Part shown: positions 1-10,074 of the stretch, in pieces
How the letters are laid out: each line of letters begins with the position of its first letter
Numbering within the stretch: position 1 is the first letter of the stretch
DNA from: Limnospira fusiformis SAG 85.79
GTDB lineage: Bacteria; Cyanobacteriota; Cyanobacteriia; Cyanobacteriales; Microcoleaceae
Reading direction: 5' to 3'
Length of the DNA: 64,000 nucleotides
NCBI RefSeq assembly: GCF_012516315.1
Contig: NZ_CP051185.1
Span: forward strand, 235,459 to 299,458
Notes under the pieces: generated by a model
Database searches by the model: none
What the model saw: the letters and a program-made list of their open reading frames with translations, nothing else
What the model was told of the DNA's origin: nothing
Position numbers and translations under genes: made by a program

Positions 1-1071
1 AGTCTAAGCAATGAAGAATGGGAAAAACTATTCCAGCAGTGGCGACAGTGGTTAACAGCGTTAGAAACTGGTAAATTTGAACCGGTTTGGACAGCCACAG
101 GTTACAGCGTCATGGGTTGGGGAAAGATAGGGGAAAGTCCGGCGAATGTGCAGGAACTTCTCAATGAGTATTACACCCAGGAATTAAACGGTCAGGAGTT
201 CAGACAATTACAGCATCAAATCAGCCAAAAATTGCAGACACTCCTAAAGAAATTGGGGGTAAAGTTAGCGGAATTTAACCAGCGCCTACAACAGTCAGAA
301 AAAGCGGATTTATATCGTAGTCAAGCGGACTTATTAATGGCTAGTTTACATGAGTGGCAGCCGGGAATGAAATCAATCACCCTCGCTGATTTTGAAACAT
401 CTGCACCTGTAAAAATTCCCCTAGAACCGGAAAAAAATGCGGTGCAAAATGCCCAAAGTCTCTATAAACGCCATCAGAAAATGAAACGCGCCCGCATGGC
501 GATCGCTCCACTAATTGAAGCTGTCCGGGAAGAAATCAACTATCTGGAACAAGTAGAAGCAGCCCTATATCAAGTTGCTAATTATAGAAAACCGGGAGAT
601 TTGCAAACCCTGACAGAAATTCGAGGGGAATTAATCGAGGAAGGATATCTAACAATTCCCGACTATCGCCCCCAAAACTTAGGAACAGAAACGGAATTTT
701 ATCGGTATGTAACCCCTGGTGGTTTTGAGTTATTAGTAGGTCGGAATAATCAACAAAACGATCGCCTCACATTTCGGGTAGCCACGGACTATGATTTATG
801 GTTTCATACCCAGGAAATTCCTGGAAGCCATGCTTTATTAAGGCTACCAGCGGGACAGGTTCCTGATGATAATGATTTGCAGTTTACGGCTAATATCACG
901 GCCTATTATAGCCGCGCGCGTCAGAGTGAACAGGTCCCCGTCATTTACACCCAGCCGAAATATGTTTATAAACCCAAGGGGGCGAAACCGGGAATGGTTA
1001 TCTATAAAAATGAACAGGTTTTATGGGGTGTACCTCAACAGGCGATCGCCCTTTTGGGGCTAGATGGCTAA
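1..1071 (+). CDS. Rqc2/RqcH-type NFACT protein, C-terminal part (5' end outside window)
   Basis: The reading frame is open from base 1, so the gene starts upstream; the ATG at 112 is internal. The visible part has a long, probably coiled-coil middle (roughly residues 60-200 of the visible product) and then the NFACT-R (DUF814) domain, seen in TPGGFELLVGRNNQQNDRL and DYDLWFHTQEIPGSHALLRL. Proteins of this family bind stalled large ribosomal subunits and add C-terminal tails to the stuck chain; many are still annotated as fibronectin-binding proteins. The family and the C-terminal end are clear. The N-terminal NFACT-N domain cannot be seen. Confidence 0.85.
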   Translation, partial: SLSNEEWEKLFQQWRQWLTALETGKFEPVWTATGYSVMGWGKIGESPANVQELLNEYYTQELNGQEFRQLQHQISQKLQTLLKKLGVKLAEFNQRLQQSEKADLYRSQADLLMASLHEWQPGMKSITLADFETSAPVKIPLEPEKNAVQNAQSLYKRHQKMKRARMAIAPLIEAVREEINYLEQVEAALYQVANYRKPGDLQTLTEIRGELIEEGYLTIPDYRPQNLGTETEFYRYVTPGGFELLVGRNNQQNDRLTFRVATDYDLWFHTQEIPGSHALLRLPAGQVPDDNDLQFTANITAYYSRARQSEQVPVIYTQPKYVYKPKGAKPGMVIYKNEQVLWGVPQQAIALLGLDG

Positions 1072-1123
1072 AAAGTTAATTTTTTTAAAAAATGTTGTGC
1101 TTTTTGTTACAATGCAATGGAGA

Positions 1124-1183
1124 GGTTTGAGAATTTATACCCGCTACTGAAGGCGGAACGCCCAGCTCGGGTATCCTCAAATC
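1124..1183 (+). other. Candidate structured RNA element
   Basis: Three nested helices can be read directly. GGTTTGAG (1124-1131) pairs with CTCAAATC (1176-1183) with one G-U, TACCCG (1138-1143) pairs with CGGGTA (1168-1173), and GGCG (1152-1155) pairs with CGCC (1159-1162). No T-run follows, so it is not a standard terminator. It lies in the 175-bp gap between the Rqc2 gene and the convergent VOC gene. I do not recognise a known RNA family. It could be a small RNA, a 3'UTR structure, or chance. Confidence 0.35.
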
Positions 1184-1245
1184 ACAACAACAACGGTATC
1201 CTTATTTAGCGTGACCAGTCCCCGTCAGGAGTCTGGTCATTTTCA

Positions 1246-1719
1246 TTAAGCCTGACCGGGAAGGCGATCGCAACGGATCTCTATCATAAATCCATCGGGG
1301 TCATACAAGTAGATACCGCGACCTGTGGGGCGGCTGATAGGTCCTCTGGCGATCGCGACATTATGATTCTGTAAAGCCTCAACAGCCGTATCAAAGAGAG
1401 TCGGATCAATATCAAAAGCCAAATGATTGGCCCCAGTAAACTCATGGGTCGGGTCAGGGTGGGGAGGTTGTAGGTTAGGTTCCGAAAATAAATCAATCAC
1501 TGTGCCATCTCCGGTGACAAAGTTGGCTACTTTTCCGGCTGCAACTAATGATTTGAGGGTGCTGGGAACCTCATCCCCGGTTAGTTCATGGAGTCCCAGG
1601 ACTTTGCCATAAAATTGACGAGAAGCCCGGATATCAGCAACATTTAAGGCGATATGATGGACGCGACGTAGCATCCCAGCGGTTAAGCACTTTTGATTAT
1701 GATTGGAGATAGTCTGCAT
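1246..1719 (-). CDS. VOC (glyoxalase/bleomycin resistance/dioxygenase) family protein
   Basis: The 157-aa product carries one vicinal-oxygen-chelate domain: HHIALNVADIRASRQFYGKVLG at the N-terminal end is the first beta-alpha-beta unit, and the C-terminal YLYDPDGFMIEIR strand is the typical last motif with the metal-binding Glu. Such proteins act as metal-dependent lyases, dioxygenases or binding proteins. The substrate cannot be told from sequence. An internal Met 15 residues in, just before the conserved RRVHHIAL, is an alternative start. The gene is convergent with the Rqc2 gene. Confidence 0.8.
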   Translation of the reverse strand: MQTISNHNQKCLTAGMLRRVHHIALNVADIRASRQFYGKVLGLHELTGDEVPSTLKSLVAAGKVANFVTGDGTVIDLFSEPNLQPPHPDPTHEFTGANHLAFDIDPTLFDTAVEALQNHNVAIARGPISRPTGRGIYLYDPDGFMIEIRCDRLPGQA

Positions 1720-2009
1720 GGCGAAAACTCCGCAAAATAGCTATTGATCCATTCTAGCTAAATTAGTAGATAACGGGGGTGATATCTGGGGAGATTTTCT
1801 CAATTTTTGATTGATTATTAATGGGATGTAATTATAGCATATTTATTCCCGAAACGCCAGCCCAAATCAGTGGCAAAAAACCAGCAGAAGACCAATAGTT
1901 AGAGGATTCCGGTTGACCACCCCACGATTATCCTCTGTCACTATGGGGAAAAATTGCTATAATTGCGGATCATATTCAACCCATCAACTGGACCCTTGAC
2001 AAATATTCT

Positions 2010-3296
2010 ATGGTAAGACCAATTTTTAATAGCATTAAAATTAGTGCGATCGCCTTAATGTTAATAGGGGTAGGATTCCATTTTCCCACCCTTTCCGCCG
2101 CCGCCCAAAATCAGTCGGAAGAAGTAGATCTAGGAGTTCTCGATCCCTTTGCGCCTAACCCCCTGCTGAGTCAAGAACCTGACCCTTTATTACCTAACCC
2201 CCCCAGAGACGGAAATATCCTCAGTGAAAGTGAACAAGAAACCCTCGCCCCTGAACTCGATCGCCTGAACGCGGAAGCCACGGCTCTCCTGGCGGCGGGA
2301 AATGCGATCGCTGCTTTTGAATTATGGACTAGGGAACTGCGCTTACGTCGCTATTTCGGACCTTTGGAAGAAATCGCCGCCCTAGAAAGAGTCGGGTTAA
2401 TTTCCTGGGAAAATGGTCAGCGTCTCTACTTGGAATTTATTACGGATCGCCTCCATCAAATTCTCCTCAACAGCCCCGATCAGACTATTTTAGAAGCCCT
2501 AGGAAATGCCTTTCAAACAGTCCGCGCCAAAGATTATGGAATCCAAGCATATCAGAGGCTGTTAGAAATTTATGCAGAAGATAATATCTGGCAAAAAGAA
2601 GGATGGTTAAATGCGATCGCTGTGATTTATCTTAACTGGTTAGACTATCCCCAAGCAGCGGCGGCTTACCGAGAATTACTGCGAACTCAACAACAGATCG
2701 AAAACCTGCGCCAACGGGGAGAACTACCGCCACCACCACCACCCATAGCCAACGGAAACCCCCCACCTTCGCGATTACAATCTCTCCGAAATTTAGCATT
2801 TATTTATGAACAAATGAGGGAATTTTTAGAAGCGATCGCCACTCGTGATCAACTGGTTGAATATCATCTTGGACAGTCCAATTTAGGGCCGATTCCCGAC
2901 CTCAAAATAGCGATCGCCACCAACCATGAACAACTCGGTCAATTCCAACAAGCTGGTCAAGCCTATCAACAAGCCTATCAGTTTGCCATAAATATCCAAC
3001 AATTTGAGAATGCTAGTATCGCCCTCGCGCGATTAGCGCAACTTTATATGGAACAAAATCAAACTGAAACCGCCTTAGAATTATATCAAGCTAAACTACT
3101 GGTTAATCAACGTTCCTTCAATTTTTTTTCCATGATGAACACCTATGATAATATAGGAGAAATCCATCGGCAAAAACAAGCATATCCCCAAGCATTACAA
3201 GCCTTTCAAAGAGCCTTACAACTCGCCCAACAACTCCAACACAAAGAGGATTATTTTCTCGCCAAAATTGATGAAATCAACCGCCAAATCAGATAA
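2010..3296 (+). CDS. Exported tetratricopeptide-repeat protein
   Basis: A 428-aa protein. Residues 1-32 form a signal-peptide-like segment (hydrophobic SAIALMLIGVGFHF, then an Ala-rich cleavage region), followed by a Pro/Asn-rich acidic linker of about 50 residues. The rest is alpha-helical with TPR-like units: ALGNAFQTVRAKDYGIQAYQ, AVIYLNWLDYPQAAAAYREL, and a C-terminal unit with YPQALQAFQRALQLAQQL. A run of prolines near residue 245 separates two TPR blocks. It probably acts as a periplasmic scaffold; the partner is unknown. HIP1 sites fall inside the coding sequence, as is usual in this genome. Confidence 0.7.
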   Translation: MVRPIFNSIKISAIALMLIGVGFHFPTLSAAAQNQSEEVDLGVLDPFAPNPLLSQEPDPLLPNPPRDGNILSESEQETLAPELDRLNAEATALLAAGNAIAAFELWTRELRLRRYFGPLEEIAALERVGLISWENGQRLYLEFITDRLHQILLNSPDQTILEALGNAFQTVRAKDYGIQAYQRLLEIYAEDNIWQKEGWLNAIAVIYLNWLDYPQAAAAYRELLRTQQQIENLRQRGELPPPPPPIANGNPPPSRLQSLRNLAFIYEQMREFLEAIATRDQLVEYHLGQSNLGPIPDLKIAIATNHEQLGQFQQAGQAYQQAYQFAINIQQFENASIALARLAQLYMEQNQTETALELYQAKLLVNQRSFNFFSMMNTYDNIGEIHRQKQAYPQALQAFQRALQLAQQLQHKEDYFLAKIDEINRQIR

Positions 3297-3354
3297 ATAA
3301 TTCCCCCTTAGCAGAGTATTTGATACCCTTTGAAAAAGTCATCAATTGTCCCGC

Positions 3355-3696
3355 TCAAAATCTAGTAGTTCTGGTTTTCAGTAAATTACAACCCACCAAA
3401 ATTGAACTTATAGACAACAAAAATGTCAATAAACTGCCAGGACGCAGTATAATTCTGGCGTGTAGAAATACCAAGATAATTCCCAGCGATAGCAGTATCC
3501 AACCCAAATTTCCAGTTTCCCTAGGAAAAGAGATCAAAGCCACCAAACCAGAAACCATCAACAAAACACTCCCAGCGGTTGACATACTTCCGAACAAATT
3601 GAGTGACAACCTAGTAGCGACTATGATATTCTGACCGAGAAAATAAATCCCCAATAACACTAGCGCCAATCCTACCAATGGTGTTATAATTTTCAT
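3355..3696 (-). CDS. Small membrane protein, uncharacterised
   Basis: A 113-aa product made almost entirely of four hydrophobic stretches (about residues 5-22, 40-56, 62-82 and 88-105) with a basic C-terminal tail. I do not recognise a family. The ATG is preceded by a purine-rich GGAGAG region in the mRNA. It is convergent with the TPR gene and separate from chlB. An overlapping opposite-strand frame of 104 aa is treated as a shadow because it lacks protein-like composition. Confidence 0.55.
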   Translation of the reverse strand: MKIITPLVGLALVLLGIYFLGQNIIVATRLSLNLFGSMSTAGSVLLMVSGLVALISFPRETGNLGWILLSLGIILVFLHARIILRPGSLLTFLLSISSILVGCNLLKTRTTRF

Positions 3697-3939
3697 AACT
3701 CTCCATGACCTTGGTTAATTTGTGTTAATGCTAGTCTAGCATTTTCCTCATACCAATGGGGAAGAGTCTTTCACCCCGGAGAGTTGGTGAGAGTTGCTTT
3801 CCGTCCGGTCAACCCCTCACGTAAAACTCATGAAAATTCCCCACCAGTATCTCAACCTCCATTGTAGACTAAAATCATAGACTAAATAGATTGGTTTCTG
3901 GTGAGGAGTGTAACCTAGGGGGAATTGGCTGATATATTA

Positions 3940-5466
3940 CTAAGCACCAACGGACTCTTTAGCCGCATACATGACTTCTAAGGTAATTTCTTGGAAACCG
4001 CGATCGCGGGCGAATTTCTCCGTGTTGCGCTTGACCTTACCCCGCACAAAACCGGGAACCTTATTTAATTCCGCCTGAGCATCTTTAGACCAACTCAAAT
4101 CAGAATCAGCGGAAATTCCCTTAGTAATCACTTCCTTGGTATCATGACCACCGAAGATTTCCAACAGGTGATCTTCCATACCCAAGGTAAAGGAATTATA
4201 CACCAAATCAGCAATCTGATTAGTTCCCTCATAGCCTAAAAATGGCTTATATCCAATGGGGAAATTTTGGATATGAATAGGCGCAGCAATGACACCACAA
4301 GGGATATTTAAACGCTTCCCAACGTGGCGTTCCATTTGAGTACCAAAAATAGCAGCAGGTTCAAGACGAGCGATCGCATCAGCGATCGCACCATGATCAT
4401 CACTAATTAAAACCTGATCACAGTATTCGCTAACTTGCTGTTTAAACCAGTCCGCATCATACTTACAATAAGTTCCAGCCAAAACCACATGAATACCCAT
4501 TTCCCGCGCCAGAATTTTAGTCATAGCTGCCGCGTGGGTATTATCCCCAAACACCACCGCTTTTTTACCAGTTAAATTCTGGCAATCAATCGAACGAGAG
4601 AACCAAGCCGCCTGGGAAACATACAGAGTTTGATTATTGATATATTCTTCATAATCGACACCAGCACCTTGAGCATTAATCAACTCTTGAATTTGGCGGA
4701 TACACCGCGCAGTTTCTACCACCCCCATAGGAGTTATATCAACATAAGGCGTTCCCAATTCAGCCTGTAAATATTCAGCCGTCATCATTCCCAATTCCCG
4801 ATAGGGAACTAAGTTAAACCAAGCGCGAGACAGATTTTTGAGGTTATGAACTGATGCGCCTTCCGGGATTACCTCATTTACCTGAATTCCCAAATCTGCC
4901 ATTAACCGTTTTAATTCAGTACAATCATGTTGATTATGGAAACCTAGGGTAGACATTCCCAGAATATTAACCGAAGGTTGCGCCGTTTTTCCTTCCGGTA
5001 AATCCCCTTTTTTTCGGGCTTTTTCAGTATAGAATTGGACAATTTGTTGTAAGGTGCGATCGGCCGCCTGTAGTTCATTAACCCGATAGTGATTAACATC
5101 TGCTAACATCACATCCCCTTGAGCGTCCAACTGAGCGCGTTCTACAAAATTCGCCAAGTCTTCTTGCAGAATACTAGAGGTACAGGTAGGGGTCAAAACA
5201 ATTAAATCTGGGTTTTCTTCCCGATCTTTACGAACAATATTATCAACGACTTTTTCCTGGGAACCGCGCGCCAAGACGTGGCGATCGACGATACTAGCTG
5301 TTACTGGGGTGTAGTCCCTTTCCCGTTCTAACATAGACCGCATTACATTAAAGTAATCATCCCCCAAAGGAGCGTGCATAATTGCGTGTACATTCTGAAA
5401 AGAACTAGCAATGCGGAGTGTCCCAATATGAGCAGGTCCTGCATACATCCAGTAGGCTAATTTCAT
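3940..5466 (-). CDS. chlB: Light-independent protochlorophyllide reductase subunit B
   Basis: A 508-aa product with the normal full length and N-terminus for ChlB ([20 protein letters not shown]). ChlB pairs with ChlN to form the NB component that reduces protochlorophyllide in the dark, using electrons from ChlL. Asp36 (in APLGDDYFN), the family's unusual [4Fe-4S] ligand, is present, and so are the conserved [14 protein letters not shown] and the C-terminal PCP_red-type domain ([19 protein letters not shown]). chlL and chlN are not adjacent. The 319 bp upstream (5467-5785) is AT-rich leader and promoter space without a gene. Confidence 0.97.
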   Translation of the reverse strand: MKLAYWMYAGPAHIGTLRIASSFQNVHAIMHAPLGDDYFNVMRSMLERERDYTPVTASIVDRHVLARGSQEKVVDNIVRKDREENPDLIVLTPTCTSSILQEDLANFVERAQLDAQGDVMLADVNHYRVNELQAADRTLQQIVQFYTEKARKKGDLPEGKTAQPSVNILGMSTLGFHNQHDCTELKRLMADLGIQVNEVIPEGASVHNLKNLSRAWFNLVPYRELGMMTAEYLQAELGTPYVDITPMGVVETARCIRQIQELINAQGAGVDYEEYINNQTLYVSQAAWFSRSIDCQNLTGKKAVVFGDNTHAAAMTKILAREMGIHVVLAGTYCKYDADWFKQQVSEYCDQVLISDDHGAIADAIARLEPAAIFGTQMERHVGKRLNIPCGVIAAPIHIQNFPIGYKPFLGYEGTNQIADLVYNSFTLGMEDHLLEIFGGHDTKEVITKGISADSDLSWSKDAQAELNKVPGFVRGKVKRNTEKFARDRGFQEITLEVMYAAKESVGA

Positions 5467-5785
5467 ACAATTTTCTCCCTTATTTATAATTACTGATCAC
5501 GGGTTCTGGTGATAGTCTCAATCTGCCAATTTATCGACAGTACCGAGTAAAAACACCTATTTTCCTAGACGATACATTCAGGCTCTAGTGATTCAGTCTG
5601 CCACTTAAATAACCATTTGATGATGGGATGCAATGATTCTTATATTTATTGTTGAGATTTGTAAAGATTTCGGCAATTCCCTTGACAAAATTACCCAGAT
5701 TATCCCACAAAAAATAATGGGTAAAATTTCTCATGCTCTATCACCTATATATCCCCCATCTGGCTCCCTAACGGTTGCTTTGTGA
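5467..5785. other. Intergenic region upstream of chlB
   Basis: About 320 bp between the chlB start and the end of the GGDEF gene, both on the minus strand. I see no ORF, strong hairpin or clear sigma-70 promoter. It presumably carries the chlB promoter and 5' leader. Confidence 0.4.
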
Positions 5786-6799
5786 TTAAACTAATTCGCT
5801 CGTGAAGCTAAAAACCCGATTTCTCCCTAGTTGTTTGGCTTGATAAAGAGCAGCATCAGCAGCAGCAATTAGAGTTTTAGTGGAGGTTAAATAAGTGGGG
5901 ACTTGACTACTGACACCTAAACTTAGAGATACATAGGGAGAGACTTTTGACTGAATATGAGGGAGTTGTTTATCCTGGACTGCTAGACGGATTTTTTCAG
6001 CGATCGCCTCCGCTATTTCCAAATCAGTTTCAGGTAATACTACCGCGAACTCTTCCCCCCCATAACGAGCCACTAAAGCATTAGACTGCTCAACATTTTG
6101 ATTGATAATTTGGGCGACATTTTTTAAGCAATCATCCCCGGTTTGATGTCCATAATAATCATTATAGTATTTAAAGTAATCGATATCCAACATAATTAAA
6201 GATATGGGAAGTCTGACTCGATAATGTCTCTCCCATTCTACCTGTAGAAAATCATCAAATCTCCGACGGTTAGAGATTTGGGTAAGCTGATCAAGATTTA
6301 CCAACATTTGCAGTTCCAGGTTGGTTTCTTGTAGCTGTGCTTCTGTCTTTTTTAACAGTTCAATTGATACTTGGTGAACATATAATTGAGCCATCAGTAA
6401 CTGTTGGGTATCTAACAATCTAAAATAGCCATGATTAATCTGTACCACTAACGGCTCATATAGTTCTTCTGTCGAACGATTTAAGGCTGCACCAGCGGCT
6501 TCAGCAATTAAAACATTAGCAGGTAAGATTAAAGGTTGAATCCTTAAAAAACGGTACATAGACCGCAGAGGACGGGTCAAAAATAGTTCTCTCCCATAGG
6601 GACGGCTGAGGGTACGCCAGAATTGTCGCTGAGAAATTATCCCCACGAACTCATCAAAATTATACAGTAGAACGCCGGGAAGACTGCCATCATTTTCAAA
6701 AATTTTAGCCAGCACATTTCCCGGCTGATTGATATCTGTTCGGATATCATAAAGCCTTAAATCCTGGAGAGTAGATTCTATATGAAGGTGGTCCATCAT
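5786..6799 (-). CDS. GGDEF diguanylate cyclase with N-terminal CBS-like region
   Basis: The product is about 337 aa. The C-terminal half (from about residue 165) is a GGDEF domain: LDQLTQISNRRRFDDFL, DIDYFKYYNDYYGHQTGD, then the active-site RYGGEEFAVVLPETD. Such domains make cyclic-di-GMP from two GTP. The N-terminal half resembles the CBS-like sensor found before GGDEF domains (GVLLYNFDEFVGIISQRQFW) and is followed by a short helical linker (QLQETNLELQMLV). An RxxD inhibitory site just before GGEEF is not obvious. Tandem ATGs at 6799 and 6796 are better starts than the upstream GTG at 6802. Confidence 0.85.
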   Translation of the reverse strand: MMDHLHIESTLQDLRLYDIRTDINQPGNVLAKIFENDGSLPGVLLYNFDEFVGIISQRQFWRTLSRPYGRELFLTRPLRSMYRFLRIQPLILPANVLIAEAAGAALNRSTEELYEPLVVQINHGYFRLLDTQQLLMAQLYVHQVSIELLKKTEAQLQETNLELQMLVNLDQLTQISNRRRFDDFLQVEWERHYRVRLPISLIMLDIDYFKYYNDYYGHQTGDDCLKNVAQIINQNVEQSNALVARYGGEEFAVVLPETDLEIAEAIAEKIRLAVQDKQLPHIQSKVSPYVSLSLGVSSQVPTYLTSTKTLIAAADAALYQAKQLGRNRVFSFTSELV

Positions 6800-6869
6800 C
6801 ACAAATTATAAAGGTTAACGATGATTCGCGACCTAATCCATTAAAAGCTGTGATTTCACCTCCATTAAT

Positions 6870-7154
6870 TTAACGGATAACCCTGGGTAAAAACATTTGT
6901 AAACTCAAAGCCACAGTCAAGATGATAGCGATAATAGCTCCAGAAGGGATAGTAAATACACCGAACCAATGTAGCATTCCCATAGTGGTTAGTAACTGTC
7001 CTAACCCGGGGTTCCCTGGACATTGAAAATCCATACCAGTTGCGGAACACCCCAAGACATTAGCCAACCCGATCGCCAGAATAGCGATCGCCAAAGGAGT
7101 AATCATATAAATCAGGGAAACCCCGATCAGAATTACATTGATTTTGATCCACAT
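6870..7154 (-). CDS. Small membrane protein, uncharacterised
   Basis: A 94-aa product with two long hydrophobic segments (about residues 7-33 and 65-88). The loop between them contains two Cys (LGCSATGMDFQCPGNPG), which could form a disulfide in an external loop. It ends 70 bp before the GGDEF start on the same strand, so the two may be cotranscribed. I do not recognise a family. Confidence 0.5.
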   Translation of the reverse strand: MWIKINVILIGVSLIYMITPLAIAILAIGLANVLGCSATGMDFQCPGNPGLGQLLTTMGMLHWFGVFTIPSGAIIAIILTVALSLQMFLPRVIR

Positions 7155-7212
7155 TTTGCCTCGTCTGCTCTATAAAACTTAAACAAAACCGGACATAGCC
7201 GGATATTGATGT

Positions 7213-8336
7213 TTATTTCTTGCTTCGTCCGGGACTGTCGGCAGCACCCCGTCCACAAGTGTAATCGTCTGAACCAGGCGATTTTTCTAAATTTCTACTG
7301 GCGTTCAAATCTCTATCAATCTTCAAGTCACAGTTCTGACATTCAAAAGTCCGACGGACTAGGGGCATTTTTTGACGATAACCGCAATTAGAACACAGTT
7401 GACTGGATGGATAAAATCTATCGGCAATAATCAACTTTGAACCATAACGTTCTGCCTTGTAACCGAGTTGACGACGGAACTCATAAAATGAAGCATCAGC
7501 GATAGAACCAGCCAAACCATGATTTTTCAGCATACCTGACACATTCAAATCTTCAATGACGACTTGGCTGTGGTTCTTAGCCAAGAAAGTAGTTATTTTA
7601 TGAATCGTGTCCCGCCGAATGTTTGCTACTCTTTGATGTAGCTTTTGAACTTTTAAGAGACATTTGGCCCAATTTTTCGAGCCTTTGACTTTGCGACTTA
7701 AATGACGTTGTAATCGAGCTAGTTTTTTGGTCGTTGCTTTATAAGCCTTGGGATTAGAGAATTGGGTCCCATCGGAGCAAGTCGCCAAATTGTTAATTCC
7801 TAGGTCAACCCCGATTCTCTCTCGATATTTCGGTGTGATTTCTGGTGTGATTTCTACGAAAAAGCTCATATACCAGTCACCTGCTTGGCGCGTTATAGTG
7901 ACTTTCTTAACCCAACTTTCGGGTAGAGCCTCAAATGTAGAAACCCAGCCCACAAAAGGCAGCTTATGGCGAGTTCCTGACAGATTGAATGGCTTTCCGG
8001 AATTGTCAAGGGTAAAGCTATCATGGTAGCCTTTCTTCTTAAATTTAGGATAACTGCTTATTCCCTTGAAGAAGCGCTTAAAGGCATCCCCTAGATTAAT
8101 GAAGGCATATTGATAAACTTTAGAAGACAATTCGGACATCCAAGGATATTGAGGTTTCACATAATTAGTAAAAACCTTTTTAATGGAGTTTATATTAGGC
8201 TTGAGTCCCTCTTCATAAGCTGACCTCCATAAGTGTAATCCCCAATTAAACACGAACCGAGCATAACCCGCGTGTTTGGCCATCAAGGTGGCTTGACGGT
8301 CATTGAGTTTTAGTTTGGTTCGGAAAGCTTTGTAAG
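7213..8336 (-). CDS. tnpB: IS200/IS605-type TnpB (RNA-guided nuclease), main exon
   Basis: The nuclease parts are all present: RuvC-I Asp in GVDLGINNLATC, RuvC-II Glu in VVIEDLNVSGM, a CxxC...CxxC zinc finger (CSNCGYRQ and CQNCDLK) and RuvC-III Asp in DRDLNASRN. The frame stays open upstream of the TTG at 8286 to base 8336, reading PYKAFRTKLKLNDRQAT, a typical TnpB N-terminus but with no start codon. Exactly there a group II intron 3' end begins (8337). The missing ATG is found at 10958-10960 beyond two tandem introns, with one extra exon base at 10074. Joining 10960-10958, 10074 and 8336-7213 gives a 375-aa TnpB that starts MPYKAFRTK. No tnpA is nearby, as in IS1341-type elements. The reRNA/omegaRNA is expected at the 3' end near 7160-7260. 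Confidence 0.85.
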
Positions 8337-10073
8337 GTTATGGTCGAAAGGGAAGTCACCTTCCCCAACTCCACTTCAAAACCGTACTTGAGACTTTCAC
8401 CTCATACGGCTCCTAATGTAGATACCCTTTTTGTCACTAGGAACAGGGTTACGAACCCCCGCTTTATGATTCCAACTTTGGGAGCTTGGCATACAACTCG
8501 TAGTCTTTAAACTCGCTCTCGTCATATTACTCCTACTTGTCGCAGTCTCTATATCTACACCGTGACTAGTGGGCATATCCTAATCATTACAATTAGGCAT
8601 TGGCTTTCAGTCACATCCTTTCCCCTCAATGGGTTAGGGATCGAGAGTGAAGTCACCTTCACCCTCTCCCATTCAGAACCGTGCTTGATAGTTTCCCATC
8701 ACACGGCTCCTGGTGTGGATACCCTATTTGTCAAAGGAGCAGAATCAAGAGACCTGCTTTCTACTTCGATGTTCAGAGCTATATGCACCACGTAGTCTTT
8801 AAACTCGTCCTCGCCATTATACTCTTACTGACCGCAGTATCTATATCCCCACCGTGACCTGTGGGCATATCCCAACCATGACAATTGGGCTTTAGCTTCT
8901 GGTCACATCCTTCACCCTCTAAGCATGCGCTTACATTTTTCACTACTGCCTTGTGAATAGCATTACTCACTGGTTTATAGGCAGAGCATTAGAGGGGTTA
9001 CAACGTTCCGATTATATGGGCATTCCATCGTTAGATTTGTCCTCTCCGCCGGGGTACTTTTAAAGGTCTGTGTAGGTAGTCGCACGAACCCCCTACTTTT
9101 CCCCTTGCCCTTTTGAGCGCAGCGTGTCAACCTATTTCGCTGCTAGTGTATTACGATGGTTCAAGTCGGACATTCGGTCTTGCTAATCATAGATGGTTGG
9201 CAGTGGTCGCGTCTTGGTAGTAGGTTCTACCTCACGCCTTCCGTTCCCCGCTTCAATCCTGGAGTTATGATTTCCAAAACTGGGGGTGGCTATCGCCGTT
9301 ACTCTCTACTCCCTGATTTCTCAGTTCGTTTATGACCTTGAGTTCCCTGCCTTGCTTAGTTCCCTAAGCGTCGGGACATATAACCAGTTATGAGGATGGT
9401 CAGGAGAGGTCTCCTTATATCCAGATTCGGAGCTGGAATCCTCACCGGGTAGTTATTTCGGGCATTTCAGCCCTATTTCATACCCGAACGTCTCGCACTA
9501 TACGCTTACACTTTTCACTACTCCTTGTGAGTAATATTGCTCACTTTTTTGATAAGGAGAACCAATGAGGAGTTTAAACGTTCCGTTTATATGGGCATTC
9601 CATCTTTAGACTTGTCCTCTCCACCGGGGTACTTAAAAAGGTCTGTGTAGGTGTTTTATGCAAAACCCTACTTTTCCCCTTGCTCTTTTGAGCGCAGCGT
9701 GGCAACCTATTACGCTGCTAAATCATTACGATGGTTCAAGCCAGACATTCGGTTTCCCTAGTCATGGATGGTTGGCAGTGGTCGCATTTGGTAGTAGGTT
9801 CTACCTCACGCCTTCCGTTCCCCGCTTCAATCCCAGAATCGTGTATCCTGAAATTGGGGGTGGCTATCGCCTTTACTCTCTACTCCCTGATTTCTCAGTT
9901 TGTTTATGACCTTGAGTCCCCTGCCTTGCTCAGATTTCTCCAAGCGTCGGGACATATAAACAGTTATGGGATGGTCAGGATACGAGTCCCTTATATTCCA
10001 CCAAGGGGTGGAAGTCCCACTAGGAGGCTATTTCGGGCATTGCATCCCTATTTCACTCCTAAACGTCTCGCAC
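8337..10073 (-). mobile_element. ORF-less group II intron A (outer intron of a twintron) in tnpB
   Basis: On the minus strand it starts GTGCGAGACG (10073) and ends CGACCATAAC (8337). Near the 3' end lies the domain V hairpin (CCGTATGAGGTGAAAG paired with the CAAGTACGG arm), followed by a domain VI-like AGTTGGGGAAGGTGAC. Without the nested intron B (8633-9498) it is 871 bp, the same length as intron E at 16650, to which it is very similar. It has no reverse-transcriptase gene, so a maturase must come from elsewhere. It lies sense to tnpB. Short frames inside it that could be called proteins are folded intron RNA. Confidence 0.85.
8633..9498 (-). mobile_element. Inner group II intron B, nested in intron A
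   Basis: It runs GTGCGAGACG (9498) to CGATCCCTAAC (8633), 866 bp, with its own domain V (GAGCCGTGTGATGGG...). Removing it rejoins intron A precisely, GCGTATA with CCATTGAGG, matching the uninterrupted intron E. It encodes no protein. An 866-bp near-copy (intron I, 24191-25056) sits at the same position in another outer intron. Confidence 0.85.
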
Positions 10074-10074
10074 G

